A DNA stretch of 5,436 bases, from NCBI GenBank assembly GCA_021791995.1, contig JAJYVN010000059.1, positions 6,885 through 12,320 of the forward strand, written 5' to 3'. The notes under the pieces were generated by a model that saw only the letters and a program-made list of their open reading frames with translations, made no database searches and was not told the DNA's origin. Of this stretch, positions 5,338 through 5,436 are shown in pieces. Position 1 is the stretch's first letter. Every line of letters begins with the position of its first letter. The translations under genes and the position numbers were made by a program. Source of the stretch: Bacillota bacterium (GTDB lineage: Bacteria > Bacillota > Sulfobacillia > RBS10-35 > JAJYVN01).

Positions 5338-5436
5338 TTATAGTCTTTTATTTCCGGCTACTGCCGGTTTCCTATTGGAACGTTCCTGCTTCGCAGCAGC
5401 CGGTTTCACCAGGCCGTTCTCCTGGCCAGAGCCTTC
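5338..5436 (-). CDS. Possible C-terminal end of an unidentified gene entering from the right
   Basis: On the minus strand one frame is open from the right edge for 32 codons and ends in TAA at 5340-5338; the other two minus frames contain stops here. The tail is rich in Lys, Arg, Ala, Pro and Asn (for example KPAAAKQERSNRKP), like the disordered basic ends of many bacterial proteins. No domain is visible, so no product is named. It would converge with the NlpC/P60 gene. A plus-strand frame is also open through these bases, so the call is tentative. Confidence 0.35.
   Translation of the reverse strand, partial: EGSGQENGLVKPAAAKQERSNRKPAVAGNKRL
5354..5367. repeat. Inverted repeat CCGGC-TACT-GCCGG
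   Basis: A perfect five-pair stem with a four-base loop, flanked by TTT on both sides. On the plus strand TTTCCTATT follows, a poor T-tract, so a terminator for upstream plus-strand transcription is possible but weak. It lies inside the possible partial minus-strand gene. GCCGGTTTC, which includes its right arm, recurs at 5399-5407. Confidence 0.3.

Overview
The window looks like chromosomal DNA of a Gram-positive bacterium, most likely a moderately GC-rich member of the Bacillota (Firmicutes); a deep-branching Sulfobacillus-like or Clostridia-like lineage would fit. The reasons are a BofC C-terminal-domain protein, a class B penicillin-binding protein with C-terminal PASTA repeats, a secreted NlpC/P60 cell-wall hydrolase behind strong GGAGG-type ribosome sites, and a sequence that exactly fits the WalR (YycF) operator of low-GC Gram-positives. 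The genus is not proven by anything here. I saw no mobile element, CRISPR array, rRNA or tRNA.

Layout, left to right: (1) minus strand, 487 to the left edge: the first 162 codons of a GTG-started exported or membrane-anchored protein whose visible C-terminal half resembles the BofC C-terminal domain. (2) A 147-base divergent gap. (3) Plus strand, 635-2881: a complete 748-residue class B penicillin-binding protein with two PASTA domains. (4) A 25-base convergent gap almost filled by a small bulged hairpin. (5) Minus strand, 3653-2907: a complete YebC/PmpR/TACO1-family protein, TTG start. (6) A 386-base divergent intergenic region with a perfect WalR-type direct repeat at its centre and a second direct repeat of 11-base period beside it. 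(7) Plus strand, 4040-5062: a complete exported NlpC/P60 peptidase with two peptidoglycan-binding domains, TTG start. (8) A 3' region of about 275 bases with only weak small reading frames and hairpins. (9) Minus strand, right edge to 5338: a possible C-terminal tail of a further gene.

How the genes fit together: two of the three complete genes act on peptidoglycan outside the membrane. The penicillin-binding protein crosslinks new wall, and the NlpC/P60 protein probably cuts stem peptides. The WalR-type box suggests that the hydrolase is under the essential WalK-WalR wall-homeostasis system. YebC and the BofC-like protein share the minus strand. In many Bacillota I recall them as neighbours just upstream of ruvC-ruvA-ruvB, so the penicillin-binding protein gene, which points the other way, may have been inserted between them. 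All four visible gene starts are non-ATG (three TTG, one GTG), so automatic start calling is unreliable here.
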